NCBI RefSeq assembly: GCF_003851545.1
Contig: NZ_BHVX01000001.1
Coordinates: 62,001-126,000 of the forward strand
Direction: 5' to 3'
Length of the DNA stretch: 64,000 nt
Source: Ralstonia sp. SET104
GTDB taxonomy: Bacteria; Pseudomonadota; Gammaproteobacteria; Burkholderiales; Burkholderiaceae
In this document: positions 26,643 through 35,601 of the stretch, piece by piece
Numbering within the stretch: the stretch's first letter is position 1
How the letters are laid out: the number at the start of each line of letters is the position of its first letter
Notes under the pieces: model-generated
Databases searched by the model: none
Told to the model about the DNA's origin: nothing
What the model saw: only the letters and a program-made list of their open reading frames with translations
Translations under genes and position numbers: made by a program

Positions 26643-27842
26643 TCAGGTCAGCTTGCACTGCGTCTGTTCGACCGGCAGGAACGCCTTGCCGACAGCCACC
26701 ACGTCGGCAAAATCGTCCTTGTTCTTCATGCGGCTCTTGGGCTTGCCTTTGAGCAGGTAGTAGTTCTTGAGCACCTGGTGGTCGGCCGCGCGGATCTCTT
26801 CCGGGCCGGTCAGGCCGTCGTACTTCATGCCTTGCAGCGCGGCAATCACGGCCTTCGGGTCAGCGCTGCCCGCCTTGACCATCGCATCGAGCAGGATTTT
26901 GGTGCAGGTGTACGAGCCCGCCAGGCTGTAGTTCGGGTTCGTCTTGAACGCGGCCTGTGTACGTTTAACGAGATCGCGGTTGGCGGGCGACTCCACGTCG
27001 TGCCAATACTGCGCGCCAAAGTACACGCCATCGCACAAGTCTGCGCCGAGCGATTCGAACTGCTCCAGGCCCGACGCCCACGCCACCAGGATCGTCACGT
27101 TCTTCTTCATGCCAAAGCTCACCGCCTGACGCAGCGTGTCAGACGATTGCGAGCCGAAGTTCAGGATCAGCAGCACATCGGGCTTGGCGGCCATGGCGTT
27201 GGTCAGGTAGCCGCTGAACTCCTTCTCGGTGAGCGCGTGATAGCTGTTGCCCACGTGCTCGATGCCTTTTTCCTTGAAGATATTCTTGGCCGCCGAAAGC
27301 AGCCCGTCGCCAAACACGTATTGCGGCGTGATGGTGTACCAGCGCTTGGCCTTCGGCATCGATTCGATCAGCGGGCGCACGGTGCGCTCGATGGCGCCGT
27401 AGGTCGGCACCGACCAGCGGAACGTGGCGCGGTTGCAATCCTTGCCGGTAATTTCATCGGCACCGGCGGTGGTGATGAACACGCCGCCAAATTTCTCCGC
27501 CTCCTTGCCCATCGCCAACGATTCGGACGACAGGATGCCGCCTGCAAAGTAGCGTGCATTCTTCTGCTGCGCGAGCTCCTGCACCTTGCGCACGGCCGTG
27601 GCGGGCTTGCCTTCGGTGTCGAGCACGCTGTACGCCAGCGGCCGGCCCAACACCTTGCCGTATTGCTCCACGGCCAGCTTCATGCCCAGATCAGCAAACT
27701 TGCCGTTGGCGGCAAACGGGCCAGACATCGGCACCGGGCAGCCCAGTTCGATGGCATCGGCAGCAAACGCGGAACGGGCCTGCAGCACCGACGCGGGCAC
27801 GGCGGACAGCGCCGCCAGTTTGAGCAAGTCTCGACGATTCAA
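26643..27842 (-). CDS. livK: Periplasmic substrate-binding protein, LivK type, with Tat-like signal
   Basis: A 399-residue type I periplasmic-binding-fold protein. I choose a TTG start at 27842 because AAGGAG lies 6 nt upstream. The longer frame has no such site. The product then begins LNRRDLLKLAALSAVPASVL, with a twin-arginine motif and AFA cleavage site, so export of the folded protein by Tat is likely. The mature part has IELGCPVPMSGPFAANG, AGGILSSESLAMGKEA, KRWYTITPQYVFGDGLLSA and SGYLTNAMAAKPDVLLI. It binds the substrate of the HMGF importer. The distance from leucine-binding proteins is too great to name the ligand. Confidence 0.88.
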   Translation of the reverse strand: MNRRDLLKLAALSAVPASVLQARSAFAADAIELGCPVPMSGPFAANGKFADLGMKLAVEQYGKVLGRPLAYSVLDTEGKPATAVRKVQELAQQKNARYFAGGILSSESLAMGKEAEKFGGVFITTAGADEITGKDCNRATFRWSVPTYGAIERTVRPLIESMPKAKRWYTITPQYVFGDGLLSAAKNIFKEKGIEHVGNSYHALTEKEFSGYLTNAMAAKPDVLLILNFGSQSSDTLRQAVSFGMKKNVTILVAWASGLEQFESLGADLCDGVYFGAQYWHDVESPANRDLVKRTQAAFKTNPNYSLAGSYTCTKILLDAMVKAGSADPKAVIAALQGMKYDGLTGPEEIRAADHQVLKNYYLLKGKPKSRMKNKDDFADVVAVGKAFLPVEQTQCKLT

Positions 27843-28195
27843 AGCGCACTCCTTGGGGTTCGTGTTTGGGACACAACAAGCGCCTGGAGCCACCTATGGC
27901 GGCTTCCTCCTAGCCTCCGGCGAGGTTTTCGCCGACCGTCGAGTCGAGCAAGAACCAGACCAGTTTCTTATATTTGTTATGATAAATAGGCGAAATCATC
28001 ATAGAAGCCGCATCCGCGCCGCGTCAACGGCGAAGAGGTCGGTGTTTACGCCAAGCTGTGCGCGACCAAGGTGCCGGGCGACGATGCGGAAATGCGGTGC
28101 GTGCGCATGATTGAGGGGCACGCATGCACCATGCCGGTCAGACCGAGCGGCACGGGCCCGCAGTTAGAATGCGCGCAACTCAGGAACGGACATCC
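27843..28195. promoter_or_regulatory. Divergent promoter region of the liv-type operon and its GntR regulator
   Basis: 353 bp without a supportable gene. An AT-rich segment at about 27965-28005 stands out from the GC-rich surroundings and carries an inverted repeat ATGAT (27979-27983) and ATCAT (27995-27999), with TATAAG-like -10 material on the minus strand toward the binding-protein gene. This is the likely operator and promoter zone for the GntR-family protein at 28196. A short coding-like stretch at 28040-28180 has no recognisable homology. Confidence 0.5.
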
Positions 28196-29026
28196 ATGGC
28201 TACACTCGGAGCAGGCAAGACAGCGTCGATCGGCATCCGCAAGCAAAAGCGCGCCGACCTCGTTGCCGAAGAGCTCAAGCGGCTGATCACGCAGCGCAAC
28301 CTCAAGCCCGGCGACAAGCTCCCGCAAGAGATCAAGCTGCAGGAGACCTTTGGCGTGAGCAAAGGCACGATCCGCGAGGCGCTCAAATCATTGGAGGTGC
28401 AAGGGCTGGTGAGCGTGAGCACGGGCCCGGCGGGCGGCGGCACCATCGTCGAGGTGCCGCTGGACCGCACGTTCCAGCTCATGCAGAACTACCTGTTCTT
28501 CAAAGACATCGGCATCGCAGACGTCTACACCGTGCGCCGCCTGCTGGAACCGGAACTGGCCGCCGGTGCGGTACCGCATCTGACCGAAGACGATTTCCGC
28601 GCGCTCGAGCACACCATCGACCTGTGCGACCCGGCATCAGCCAAGGCCGCCGCGCCGCTGGACCAGCGCCAGGAAGACCTGAGCTTTCACGACATCCTGG
28701 CCGCGGCCAACCCCAACCCGATGCTGCGGTTCTGCTGCGAGCTGATCAATGAAATGCTGCGGCAGTTGGTGGTCTTCGGCAACGAAACCTCACCCAAGGA
28801 CCACGCCAGATTTGGCGCGTCCACCGTCAAGTTCCATCGCGAGATCTTCGAGGCAGCACGCGCACGCAATGCCGATCGCGTGCGCGAACTCATGGCCGCG
28901 CACATGGAAGACTGCACGCACCACGTCACGCGCATGAAGGGCCGCGTGCACGGCCGCCTCGTGCTGGATTCCGAGATGCCGCGCCGCAGCCGCCCGCTGC
29001 TTGACGAGCACGACGCCGAAGACTAA
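28196..29026 (+). CDS. GntR-family (FadR/FCD type) transcriptional regulator
   Basis: A 276-residue regulator, started at ATG 28196 after an AGGAA site. The N-terminal winged helix (about residues 18-85) includes LKPGDKLPQEIKLQETFGVS, KGTIREALKSLEVQGLV and the wing GGGTIVEV. The all-helical FCD effector domain follows, with VYTVRRLLEPELAAGAVPHL, FHDILAAANPNPML and RFGASTVKFHREIFEAARAR, which carry the Asp/His metal-binding positions typical of FCD proteins. It diverges from the liv-type operon and is its probable regulator. Confidence 0.9.
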   Translation: MATLGAGKTASIGIRKQKRADLVAEELKRLITQRNLKPGDKLPQEIKLQETFGVSKGTIREALKSLEVQGLVSVSTGPAGGGTIVEVPLDRTFQLMQNYLFFKDIGIADVYTVRRLLEPELAAGAVPHLTEDDFRALEHTIDLCDPASAKAAAPLDQRQEDLSFHDILAAANPNPMLRFCCELINEMLRQLVVFGNETSPKDHARFGASTVKFHREIFEAARARNADRVRELMAAHMEDCTHHVTRMKGRVHGRLVLDSEMPRRSRPLLDEHDAED

Positions 29027-29030
29027 TGGC

Positions 29031-30008
29031 CTAACGCGTGCTCACGGCGATGCCGTCATCACCCACGTTGAACCGCATCATGTCTTCGCCGACCACGAGC
29101 GGCCCCGCGTAGGCCTTGCGCGTTTGCGCCACGATTTGGTCAACCGTATCCGGGGCGGCTGTGCCGGCAATGACGATATGGCTGAAAACAGCAAGCTTCG
29201 GCTTGGCATTGTTGAATAGGATGCCGGCCTGCTCCGGAGTGATGTGGTGATCCATGATGGCCCGATAGACCGGACGCTCGGCGAGCAGTCTTTCAGCATC
29301 GCTGCCGAGGATGGCGACTTCGTGGATCAGCAGATCGGCACCTGTGCCTTCTTTCTCCACAGCCGGCGCGTACTTGGTGTCTCCAGATAGCACCACCTTG
29401 TGCCCCTTGTATTCGATCTTGTAGCCGAATGCCGGCTCGATCAGTGCGCCGTGGAAAACCTTAAAGGCGGTGACCCGCACACCGTCCACGTCGTAGACGA
29501 CGCCCGGGCCAATGTCGTGAGCCTGTACTGCTGCGGCCTCCAGCGTCAGATGCTCGTCGGCATGGCGGATGCGGCGGTCTTCCGAGAATGCGTCATAGAG
29601 CTTTGCCATCATCGCCTCGGTCCCCTTCGGGCCATAGACGACAAAAGGGCCCTGGCGACTGGCGTACGGCGTGCCGAGCCAGCCGGTCAGATACAGATCC
29701 GGCAGGCCGTTGATGTGGTCTGAATGCAGGTGCGTAATGAAGTGCGCCGTGATCTCACCGAACGGAATCTTTGCGCGGAACAGCGAGACGGTGTTGCCGC
29801 GCCCCATGTCAAACAGCAGCTTCTTGCCGCCGACCTCGATCAGCGTGCTCGGACCGTTGCGTTCCGGCCTGGGGGTCGGAGACCCCGTGCCCAGCAGCGT
29901 GACCGTGAATAGCGTTTCCGCTTGGGCGCGGGCTTGGCCAAGCCCCGCAAACATGGCAGCGGCCGCGAGCACTGCGAGCATGCGTGAAGCCGTTTTCTTG
30001 TATTTCAT
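29031..30008 (-). CDS. Exported metallo-beta-lactamase-fold hydrolase (RNase Z/arylsulfatase-like)
   Basis: A 325-residue protein. The start at 30008 has a strong AGGAGA site and yields a signal peptide (MLAVLAAAAMFAGLGQARAQ), so it is likely periplasmic. The dinuclear zinc motif is His93-x-His95-x-Asp97-His98 in THLHSDHINGL. Later ligands are Asp in LSGDTKYAP and His in FSHIVIAG, and LGTGSPTPRPERNGPST is typical of the RNase Z/arylsulfatase branch of the fold. Since it is exported, RNA processing is improbable and hydrolysis of a small ester or lactone is more likely. It diverges from a LysR gene that probably controls it. Confidence 0.82.
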   Translation of the reverse strand: MKYKKTASRMLAVLAAAAMFAGLGQARAQAETLFTVTLLGTGSPTPRPERNGPSTLIEVGGKKLLFDMGRGNTVSLFRAKIPFGEITAHFITHLHSDHINGLPDLYLTGWLGTPYASRQGPFVVYGPKGTEAMMAKLYDAFSEDRRIRHADEHLTLEAAAVQAHDIGPGVVYDVDGVRVTAFKVFHGALIEPAFGYKIEYKGHKVVLSGDTKYAPAVEKEGTGADLLIHEVAILGSDAERLLAERPVYRAIMDHHITPEQAGILFNNAKPKLAVFSHIVIAGTAAPDTVDQIVAQTRKAYAGPLVVGEDMMRFNVGDDGIAVSTR

Positions 30009-30102
30009 GGTGTCTCCTCTTTTGGCATAGGTGGCACCCATTATTTCCGAGGGGTTGCCCCTGAATCATGAGATTTGACCGACAATTCATAACCTCACAA
30101 GT

Positions 30103-31107
30103 ATGAATCGGCCATTTTCCATGAGTTTTCGGAAGAGTCCACGACTGCCGGATCTGGCGCCCGCCCTGCGCAAACTGCGCCTGCGCGATCTTGAAATGCT
30201 TGCGGAACTGGGGCACACGTGCAGCTTCGGTCAAACCGCCGAGGCCAATGCCATCACGCAGCCGGCACTCTCCAAATGGCTGCGCGATCTGGAGGGCGAA
30301 CTTGGCGTCGTGCTGTTCGAACGGACCACACGCCGCGTCGCTCCGACGCCATCCGGAGAGATCGCGCTGGCGTGCGCCGCGCGCGTGCTGACCGACATGG
30401 CTCGCCTGCCGCAGTCACTTGACGCGCTGAGGCAGGGGCACGGCCAACCGGTGTCTCTGGGGGTGCTGCCAGGCATGGGAGCGGTACTGGTGCCAGCAGC
30501 GATGCGATGGCTCCAGCAGCAGGCCGTGCAGCCGCAGGTTCGTCTGCTCGAAGGAACACTGGACCAGCTATTGCCCCAGGCGCAACGCCACGAGCTTGAC
30601 CTGATCCTGTGCCACATCGGGAGTGCCGCGCGCAACTCGGGCTTGGCCATTCAAGAGCTCTACGAGGATGAAGTGCGCGTTTTTGTCGGTGCGCATCACC
30701 CATTGCTCCGGCAGCGGCGGGTCACATGGAAAAACGCCGTCTGCTTTCCCTGGATCTTGCCTCCAGCGGGCTCGCCAATGCGTACTGCGCTGGAACTCGA
30801 ACTGGCACGGGCCGGCCTGCCGATTCCTGCCATGGCGCTGGAGTCTTCGTCGCTTCCCATCAACGCGATGGCGGCGCGAAGTACAGATTGCCTTTTCGTC
30901 GCCGCCAGCCAGAGCGCGCGGTTTGCGCCGGAGCCCCAAACGCTGCGTGCGCTGCCGTTGCACCTGGCCAGCGCGCCAAAAGCCATTGGGCTGCTGTACG
31001 CCATGCCGTCAAAAGGCGCGGTTGACGCGCTGCGCCAAGCCCTGCAAGAGGCGGCACGCACGTTGCCAAGTAGCCCGTGGGGACGAACTGGCAGCTTGGT
31101 CCGCTAG
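30103..31107 (+). CDS. LysR-family transcriptional regulator
   Basis: A 334-residue regulator. The helix-turn-helix is LRDLEMLAELGHTCSFGQTA then EANAITQPALSKWLRDLEGE, followed by the usual LFERTTRRVAPTPSGE linker and a C-terminal effector-binding domain (VSLGVLPGMGAVLVPAAMRW, LLEGTLDQLLPQ, ELDLILCHIG, VFVGAHHPLL). The first ATG at 30103 may be replaced by the one at 30121. It diverges from the exported hydrolase gene with 94 bp between starts. That gap contains the dyad AGGGG-TTG-CCCCT and an AT-rich ATTTGACCGACAATTCAT where a LysR-type site would be expected. Confidence 0.9.
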   Translation: MNRPFSMSFRKSPRLPDLAPALRKLRLRDLEMLAELGHTCSFGQTAEANAITQPALSKWLRDLEGELGVVLFERTTRRVAPTPSGEIALACAARVLTDMARLPQSLDALRQGHGQPVSLGVLPGMGAVLVPAAMRWLQQQAVQPQVRLLEGTLDQLLPQAQRHELDLILCHIGSAARNSGLAIQELYEDEVRVFVGAHHPLLRQRRVTWKNAVCFPWILPPAGSPMRTALELELARAGLPIPAMALESSSLPINAMAARSTDCLFVAASQSARFAPEPQTLRALPLHLASAPKAIGLLYAMPSKGAVDALRQALQEAARTLPSSPWGRTGSLVR

Positions 31108-31322
31108 CCGCTATCAGTCGATTCTGAAGTACTCACATTCGCAACCGCCCAGTCCCATGCTGGCGACAGGATTGCGCATGTGTGAATCAACACCGTTACG
31201 CCTTCACCCTTCACGTTGCATGGCCCAACTCCTATGGTTGGATGAACGAGACGCCTGCTCCGGCTGCCCGAATCGCACGGTCGCACGGTCGCACAGCATG
31301 AGCAAGGTCGATGCCATGTCAC

Positions 31323-31347
31323 AAGCGCCGCGCCCATGGCGGCGCTT
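31323..31347 (+). terminator. Hairpin in the gap between the LysR gene and the porin gene
   Basis: Perfect 9-bp stem AAGCGCCGC (31323-31331) and GCGGCGCTT (31339-31347) with a 7-nt loop. It is likely the end of the LysR transcript, though no T-run follows. The stretch 31108-31440 otherwise contains a short GCACGGTC direct repeat near 31274 and no gene I can support. Confidence 0.45.
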
Positions 31348-31440
31348 GCCCTGGTTCAGCTCCTTTCTTGCGCCGCAACATGCTTTGCTTGACCCTCCAA
31401 CGAATTGCAGACCACGGCTTGAACTAGGGCAAAACCCGAG

Positions 31441-31470
31441 ATTGACAGCGCTGTCAATTGTGGCCATTCT
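31441..31470 (+). promoter_or_regulatory. LacI-type operator overlapping the promoter of the porin-xylFGH operon
   Basis: An 18-bp perfect palindrome, ATTGACAGC plus GCTGTCAAT (31441-31458). Its left arm contains a consensus -35 box TTGACA (31442-31447); 17 nt further lies a weak -10 candidate CATTCT (31465-31470). The AGCGCT core is what LacI-family proteins with a VSIKTVSR-type recognition helix are known to prefer, and the LacI protein encoded at 39784-40836 has that helix. A repressor bound here would exclude RNA polymerase. The porin start is about 90 bp downstream. Confidence 0.75.
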
Positions 31471-31558
31471 TGCGTCCGTCGGCTCGCCACACTATTCAGA
31501 AGAGAACGCCGACACCACTGTCATGCATGACAGCCGGTCCAATATCAGGAGACAATTC

Positions 31559-32914
31559 ATGGAGCTTGAAGCCGCACGTCCGGCCGCACGTCGTCAATCC
31601 CGCAGCAAGCGCTTTGGTCAACGCGTCGGCGCGTCGGCCATCGCTGCGGCCGTACTCGCACTCGGCGCTGCCAGCGCCCACGCGTATGACGTCACCACCA
31701 GCCCATATCTGCTGGGCGACTGGGGCGGGCTGCGTACCCGCCTGGCCGAACAGGGTGTGACTTTCAACCTCGGCTACGGCAGCGAAGTGGCGCACAACTT
31801 CAGCGGCGGCACCGAGCACCTCACGCGCTACACCGATCAATGGGTGATCGGTACGGCGCTGGACTTGCAAAAACTCTGGGGCTGGAAAGGCGGCACATTC
31901 CAGGCCACCATCACCGACCGCAACGGCCGCAATCTCGGCTCCGATGCAAACATCGGCAACAACATGCTGATCCAGGAAGTCTATGGCCGCGGCCAGACCT
32001 GGCACCTGACGCAGTTCTGGCTGAACCAGAAGCTGCTGGACGATCGCCTGGAAATCAAGGCGGGCCGCGTCACGGTGGGCGAAGACTTCTTCTCGTTTTC
32101 GTGCGACTTCCAGAACCTGACGTTCTGCGGCTCGCAGCCGGGCAACCTGGTGGGCAGCTATTGGGTGAACTGGCCGACCAGCCAATGGGGCGCGCGCGCC
32201 AAGGTGCATACCTCGGCCCAAACCTACGCGCAGATCGGCGTGTACCAGGTCAACCCCAACTACGTGGATGACGGCTGGGCCCGCCGCAACGGCTGGAAGC
32301 TGAACAACCCAGGTGGCACCACCGGCGCGCTGATCCCGCTGGAATTCGGCTGGATGCCCACCATCGAAGGCCGCCCCGGCACATACCGTGCAGGCGTCTG
32401 GTACAACACGTCCAACGGACGCGACCTGTACGAAGATGTGAACGGCAACCCGCGTGGCATCACCGGGCTGGACGCCCGCCAGCACAACGGCCAATACGGG
32501 GCCTACCTGAACCTGCAGCAACAGATCACGGGCGCACCCGATGGGCGCGGTGCAACGGTGTTCCTGAATTTCTCGCAAGCCGATCGCAATACCGCGCAGA
32601 CGGATCACCAGATCTCGGTGGGCGTGCAATACAAAGGGCCGTTCGATCGTCTGTCCGACACCATCGGCTTTGCCGTGGGTGCAACGCACAACAACGGCCG
32701 CTTTGCCGATTTCGTCCGCCAGAACAATGCCCGTACCGGCTCGAACGCCGTCGCAGGTGACGGTTACGAATACGTAAGCGAGTTGTATTACAGCTGGTCG
32801 CCGGTGAAGTCTGTCTACTTCCGGCCTAATCTGCAGTACATCCTGCATCCGGGCGGCACTTCGCAAAACAAGAATGCGTTCGTCGTCGGCCTGAAGACCG
32901 GCGTCACGTTCTGA
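31559..32914 (+). CDS. OprB-family carbohydrate-selective porin
   Basis: A 451-residue outer-membrane porin. The ATG at 31559 has CAGGAGA upstream; the signal sequence (SAIAAAVLALGAASAHA) sits behind a basic N-terminus of about 25 residues. The mature start YDVTTSPYLLGDWGGLRTRL is the OprB family signature. It continues with GRVTVGEDFFSFSCDFQNL, YWVNWPTSQWGARAK and a terminal aromatic strand ending TGVTF, as needed for outer-membrane assembly. OprB porins admit glucose, xylose and other sugars. It is the first gene before xylFGH, so it would pass the sugar to the XylF binding protein. Confidence 0.92.
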   Translation: MELEAARPAARRQSRSKRFGQRVGASAIAAAVLALGAASAHAYDVTTSPYLLGDWGGLRTRLAEQGVTFNLGYGSEVAHNFSGGTEHLTRYTDQWVIGTALDLQKLWGWKGGTFQATITDRNGRNLGSDANIGNNMLIQEVYGRGQTWHLTQFWLNQKLLDDRLEIKAGRVTVGEDFFSFSCDFQNLTFCGSQPGNLVGSYWVNWPTSQWGARAKVHTSAQTYAQIGVYQVNPNYVDDGWARRNGWKLNNPGGTTGALIPLEFGWMPTIEGRPGTYRAGVWYNTSNGRDLYEDVNGNPRGITGLDARQHNGQYGAYLNLQQQITGAPDGRGATVFLNFSQADRNTAQTDHQISVGVQYKGPFDRLSDTIGFAVGATHNNGRFADFVRQNNARTGSNAVAGDGYEYVSELYYSWSPVKSVYFRPNLQYILHPGGTSQNKNAFVVGLKTGVTF

Positions 32915-32964
32915 CCGGTTCTGATCGCGAAACCCATTCAATTGCGCATTACAGGAGACCTTTC

Positions 32965-33975
32965 ATGATTTCCCGCGTACTCAACACCCTGGCCGCTGCG
33001 GCGGTTCTCACCTTCGCCGCAACGTCGGCCCATGCCAGCAAAGAAGCGCCCGTGATCGGCTTCTCGATCGACGACCTGCGTGTCGAGCGCTGGACGCACG
33101 ACCGTGACTACTTTGTTGACGCAGCCAAGAACCTTGGCGCGACAGTCAACGTGCAATCGGCCAATGCCAACGAAGCCAAGCAGATCGCCCAGATCGAAAA
33201 CCTGATCGCACAGAACGTCGACGTGCTCGTGATCGTGCCGTTCAACTCCAAGGTGCTGGGCAACGCGATTGCCAGCGCCAAGAAGAAGGGCATCAAGGTT
33301 GTGTCGTATGACCGCCTGATCCTGAATGCGGATGTGGATGGCTACGTGACCTTCGACAACGTGAAGGTCGGCGAGCTGCAGGCACAGGGCGTGGTCAAGG
33401 TGGCGCCGAAGGGCAATTACTTCCTGCTGGGCGGCGCCGCGACCGACAACAACGCACGCCTGCTGCGCGAGGGCCAGATGAAGGTGCTCAAGCCGTACGT
33501 GGACAAGGGCGACATCAAGATCGTCGGCGAGCAATGGACGCCGGAGTGGGACCCTTCCAAGGCACAGAACATTGTTGAGAACGTGCTGACCGCAAACAAC
33601 AACAACATCCAGGGCATCGTCGCCTCGAACGACGGCACGGCCGGCGGTGCAATTCAAGCGTTGTCGCGCCAGAAGCTGGCGGGCAAGGTGCCGGTGTCGG
33701 GTCAGGATGCCGACCTTGCCGGCGTGCGGCGCGTGGCCGAAGGCACACAAGCCATGACGGTGTACAAACCGATCAAGCAAATTGCCGCCACCGCCGCTGA
33801 AATGGCCGTCGCCCTCGTGAAGGGCACCGCGCCGAAGTTCAACACCAAGCTGAACAACGGCAAGAAGGACGTCGACACCGTTCTGCTGACCCCGACGCTG
33901 CTGACCAAGGACAACCTGGACAGCACTGTCGTCAAGGATGGCTTTTATACGCATCAGCAGATCTTCGGCAAGTAA
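32965..33975 (+). CDS. xylF: D-xylose ABC transporter, periplasmic binding protein
   Basis: A 336-residue XylF-like protein with a signal peptide ending SAHA. Recognisable segments are IGFSIDDLRVERWTHDRDYF, AKNLGATVNVQSANANEAKQ, DVLVIVPFNSKVLGNAIASA, VVSYDRLILNADVDGYVTFD, the GGAATDNNARLLREGQMKVL ligand region, WDPSKAQNIVENVLTANNNN and ASNDGTAGGAIQALS. XylF binds D-xylose in the periplasm and hands it to XylGH. The family call is firm; a related pentose or uronic acid remains possible. It follows the porin by 50 bp. Confidence 0.93.
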   Translation: MISRVLNTLAAAAVLTFAATSAHASKEAPVIGFSIDDLRVERWTHDRDYFVDAAKNLGATVNVQSANANEAKQIAQIENLIAQNVDVLVIVPFNSKVLGNAIASAKKKGIKVVSYDRLILNADVDGYVTFDNVKVGELQAQGVVKVAPKGNYFLLGGAATDNNARLLREGQMKVLKPYVDKGDIKIVGEQWTPEWDPSKAQNIVENVLTANNNNIQGIVASNDGTAGGAIQALSRQKLAGKVPVSGQDADLAGVRRVAEGTQAMTVYKPIKQIAATAAEMAVALVKGTAPKFNTKLNNGKKDVDTVLLTPTLLTKDNLDSTVVKDGFYTHQQIFGK

Positions 33976-33986
33976 GCCGCCGATAG

Positions 33987-34010
33987 CAGTCACAGTCGCA
34001 GTCGCAGTCG
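33987..34010. repeat. Tandem hexanucleotide repeat between xylF and xylG
   Basis: Four consecutive units, CAGTCA then CAGTCG three times, in the 72-bp xylF-xylG spacer, followed by another isolated CAGTCAG near 34020. It may be neutral. Since the unit length is a multiple of three, copy changes would not matter for frame but could change spacing or mRNA structure upstream of xylG. Confidence 0.6.
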
Positions 34011-34047
34011 ATTCATTGCAGTCAGCCGTAGTGAGTAGGAGGCAGCC

Positions 34048-35595
34048 ATGAGCAGTAACGGCACCCTGTTCGAGATGCGCAACATCGTGAAGTCTTTCTC
34101 CGGTGTGCGCGCACTCGATGGCGTGAGCCTGGCGGTGCAGCCAGGTGAATGCGTCGGTTTGTGCGGGGAGAACGGCGCCGGAAAATCCACCCTCATGAAG
34201 GTGCTGTCGGGGGTCTACCCCTACGGCACCTTCGAGGGCGAGATTGAATGGGAAGGTGAACCGCTGCGCGCGCATTCCGTGCGCGACAGCGAGCGAGCAG
34301 GCATCGTCATCATCCACCAGGAACTGATGCTGGTGCAGCAGCTCTCCGTCACGGAGAACATCTTCCTCGGCAACGAGATCACCAAGCCAGGGGGCCGCAT
34401 GGACTACGACGCCATGCACGCCAAGGCAGAACAGCTCCTCGCCCGCCTGCGCCTGACCGACGTGAACGTGGCCGCGCCCGTGATGAACTACGGCAGCGGC
34501 CACCAGCAGCTCTTTGAGATTGCCAAGGCGCTGGCCAAGAATGCACGCCTTCTGATCCTGGACGAGCCAACCTCATCGCTGTCCGCCAAGGAAATCGAGG
34601 TGCTGCTGTCCATCATTGAAGACCTCAAGCGCAGCGGCGTGGCGTGCGTATACATCTCGCACAAGCTCGATGAGGTCAAGCGCGCGTGCGACACCGTCAC
34701 CGTCATCCGCGACGGCAAGCACATCGGCACGCGCCCCGCCGCCGACATGACCATCGACAACATCATCACGATGATGGTTGGCCGTGAAATGACCGCACTC
34801 TTCCCCAAGGTGGAACACACCGTGGGCGACGTGGTGATGGAAGCGCGCAACGTCACCTGCTGGGATGTCACCAACCCCAACCGCAAGCGCGCAGACAACG
34901 TGAGCTTTGCCGTGCGCCGCGGCGAGATTCTCGGCATTGCCGGCCTGGTGGGCGCTGGGCGTACGGAGATGGTGTCCGCACTGTTTGGCGCGTATCCCGG
35001 CCGCTCCACCGCCGAGATCATCATCGAGGGCAAGCCGGTGAAGATCAGCTCACCCGCGCAAGCCATTGCCAACGGCATCTGCCTGGTGCCCGAAGACCGC
35101 AAGCGCCACGGCATCGTGCCGTTGATGAGCGTGGCCGAGAACATCACGCTCGCCACGCTGGCGCAGTACGCGCGCAGCATGCGTGTCGACAAGGGCGCTG
35201 AACTCACCACGGTCAACCGCGAAATCAAGCGCCTGCGCATCAAGACTGCCAGCCCCGCGCTGTCGATCGCCAGCCTCTCGGGCGGCAATCAGCAGAAGGC
35301 TGTCGTCACGAAGATGGTGCTGGCGGCGCCGAAGGTGCTGATCCTGGACGAGCCCACGCGCGGTGTAGACGTCGGCTCCAAGTACGACATCTACAAGATG
35401 ATTGCCGACCTGGCCGCGGCCGGCGTGGCGATCATCATGGTCTCTTCCGAGATGCCGGAGATCATGGGCATGAGCGATCGTGTCCTGGTCATGGGCGAAG
35501 GCCAGTTGCGCGGCGACTTCGTCAACCAAGGCCTGACCCAGGAACGCATCCTGGCCGCTGCAATCAACGCTGAACCCGGCCGCCAAGCGGCTTGA
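34048..35595 (+). CDS. xylG: D-xylose ABC transporter, ATP-binding protein (two ATPase domains)
   Basis: A 515-residue sugar-type ATPase with two nucleotide-binding domains. The first has Walker [17 protein letters not shown] and a degenerate signature [15 protein letters not shown] with Walker [13 protein letters not shown]. The second has a replaced P-loop ([16 protein letters not shown]), signature [17 protein letters not shown] and [20 protein letters not shown]. This asymmetry is standard in XylG/RbsA/MglA. AGGAGG lies 7 nt before the ATG. Start and length (E. coli XylG is about 513) agree. Confidence 0.93.
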   Translation: MSSNGTLFEMRNIVKSFSGVRALDGVSLAVQPGECVGLCGENGAGKSTLMKVLSGVYPYGTFEGEIEWEGEPLRAHSVRDSERAGIVIIHQELMLVQQLSVTENIFLGNEITKPGGRMDYDAMHAKAEQLLARLRLTDVNVAAPVMNYGSGHQQLFEIAKALAKNARLLILDEPTSSLSAKEIEVLLSIIEDLKRSGVACVYISHKLDEVKRACDTVTVIRDGKHIGTRPAADMTIDNIITMMVGREMTALFPKVEHTVGDVVMEARNVTCWDVTNPNRKRADNVSFAVRRGEILGIAGLVGAGRTEMVSALFGAYPGRSTAEIIIEGKPVKISSPAQAIANGICLVPEDRKRHGIVPLMSVAENITLATLAQYARSMRVDKGAELTTVNREIKRLRIKTASPALSIASLSGGNQQKAVVTKMVLAAPKVLILDEPTRGVDVGSKYDIYKMIADLAAAGVAIIMVSSEMPEIMGMSDRVLVMGEGQLRGDFVNQGLTQERILAAAINAEPGRQAA

Positions 35596-35601
35596 ATTGC
35601 C

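Noticed and set aside
25701-27989. A 762-residue open frame on the plus strand opposite the liv genes
   Set aside because: High-GC antisense frame, His/Gln/Arg-rich and with no domain; the minus-strand liv genes are clearly real.
28040-28180. Short coding-like stretch in the liv/GntR divergent region (includes MRCVRMIEGHACTMPV)
   Set aside because: No homology I recognise, overlaps the promoter zone, and the GntR start at 28196 has its own ribosome-binding site.
31270-31300. GCACGGTC direct repeats near 31274
   Set aside because: Only two or three 8-bp units, which is expected by chance in GC-rich intergenic DNA; no iteron-like array or origin features accompany them.
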